A DNA stretch of 6,458 nt from Clostridia bacterium (GTDB lineage: Bacteria; Bacillota_E; SLMV01; PUMD01). The notes under the pieces are model-generated. The model did not search any database and was not told where the DNA came from. It saw only the letters and a program-made list of their open reading frames with translations. Made by a program: the position numbers and the translations under genes. The stretch is from contig SKXF01000227.1 of the NCBI GenBank assembly GCA_007128555.1, forward strand, positions 1 through 6,458, in the 5' to 3' direction. Within the stretch, counting starts at the first letter, position 1. Every line of letters starts with the position of its first letter. Of the stretch, positions 6,124 to 6,458 are shown piece after piece.

Positions 6124-6458
6124 TCAGGAATACCTGATGCGCGGGTCAAGAAAACCATACGATAGATCAACAACCAGGTTCCCCAGCATCAGCACCAGAG
6201 CAACAATCACGTTGATCCCCATGATCACTGGATAATCACGCGCTACGACCGCTGTGATCGCCAGCCGGCCCATGCCGGGCCATGCAAATACGGTCTCGAC
6301 CACGGCTGCTCCTGCCACGAGGCTGCCGAGCTGAATCCCAAGAATTGTGACCACTGGGATCATGCTATTGCGTAGTGCATGCCGGTAAATCACGACCCGG
6401 TCGCTGAGGCCTTTCGCACGAGCCGTCCTGATATAATCCTGGCCCAGGGTCTCCATCA
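6124..6458 (-). CDS. DppB-type peptide/nickel ABC transporter permease (C-terminal part, runs off window)
   Basis: About 111 C-terminal residues of the partner permease are visible, ending in a TGA at 6124. The fragment begins within the EAA loop region: DYIRTARAKGLSDRVVIYRH, then ALRNSMIPVVT, matches the strongly conserved cytoplasmic loop of DppB/OppB proteins that contacts the ATPase. A membrane segment follows (QLGSLVAGAAVVETVFAWPG), then the conserved GMGRLAITAV stretch, another membrane segment (VIMGINVIVALVLMLGNLVV) and the family-typical C-terminus YGFLDPRIRY. The Met encoded at 6456 is internal; the true start is outside the window. It would pair with the DppC-type protein encoded immediately downstream. 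Confidence 0.93.
   Translation of the reverse strand, partial: METLGQDYIRTARAKGLSDRVVIYRHALRNSMIPVVTILGIQLGSLVAGAAVVETVFAWPGMGRLAITAVVARDYPVIMGINVIVALVLMLGNLVVDLSYGFLDPRIRYS

Noticed and set aside
5202..6137. Plus-strand open frame of 311 codons
   Set aside because: Antisense to the DppC-type permease; low-complexity charged composition and no domain.

Overview
The window is bacterial. It has compact genes, short intergenic spacers, purine-rich Shine-Dalgarno sequences and probable GTG/TTG starts. GC looks like the mid-50s percent by eye (not computed). Nothing fixes the phylum. Strong AAGGAG-type ribosome binding sites and a DppBC/M14/M20/YheO-type gene set would suit a Firmicutes- or Chloroflexota-like heterotroph, but that is a weak inference.

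Every supportable gene lies on the minus strand, so transcription runs from position 6458 towards 1. In that order: (1) the C-terminal part of a DppB-type ABC permease, cut by the window edge; (2) a complete DppC-type permease just after it; (3) a 236-nt spacer with a strong hairpin and a plausible promoter; (4) a 564-residue M14 zinc carboxypeptidase; (5) 22 nt later, a 473-residue M20 amidohydrolase of the AbgB type; (6) a gap of about 390-430 nt (depending on the regulator start) starting with a hairpin over the M20 stop codon and ending with an AT-rich palindrome; (7) a YheO/DauR-type regulator with PAS-like and HTH domains; (8) 42 nt later, the first 225 residues of an arginine deiminase/amidinotransferase-superfamily enzyme that runs off the low-coordinate end.

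Read together, the genes describe uptake and breakdown of an oligopeptide, N-acylated or amino-acid-conjugated nitrogen source. DppBC would import it, the M14 and M20 enzymes would cleave C-terminal residues and amide bonds (neither has an obvious signal peptide), and the deiminase-family enzyme would act on a freed guanidino compound such as arginine. The regulator belongs to the family of the D-arginine repressor DauR, which fits this, but the substrate is not shown by the sequence. The periplasmic binding protein and ATPases normally paired with DppBC are not in the window.

No RNA genes, CRISPR arrays, insertion sequences or prophage genes were seen. Several long plus-strand open frames are antisense shadows. 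No clearly new system is evident. The points most worth a second look are the deviant EGGS motif in the deiminase-family protein, the hairpin overlapping the putative promoter upstream of the peptidase genes, and the unexplained gap before the regulator.
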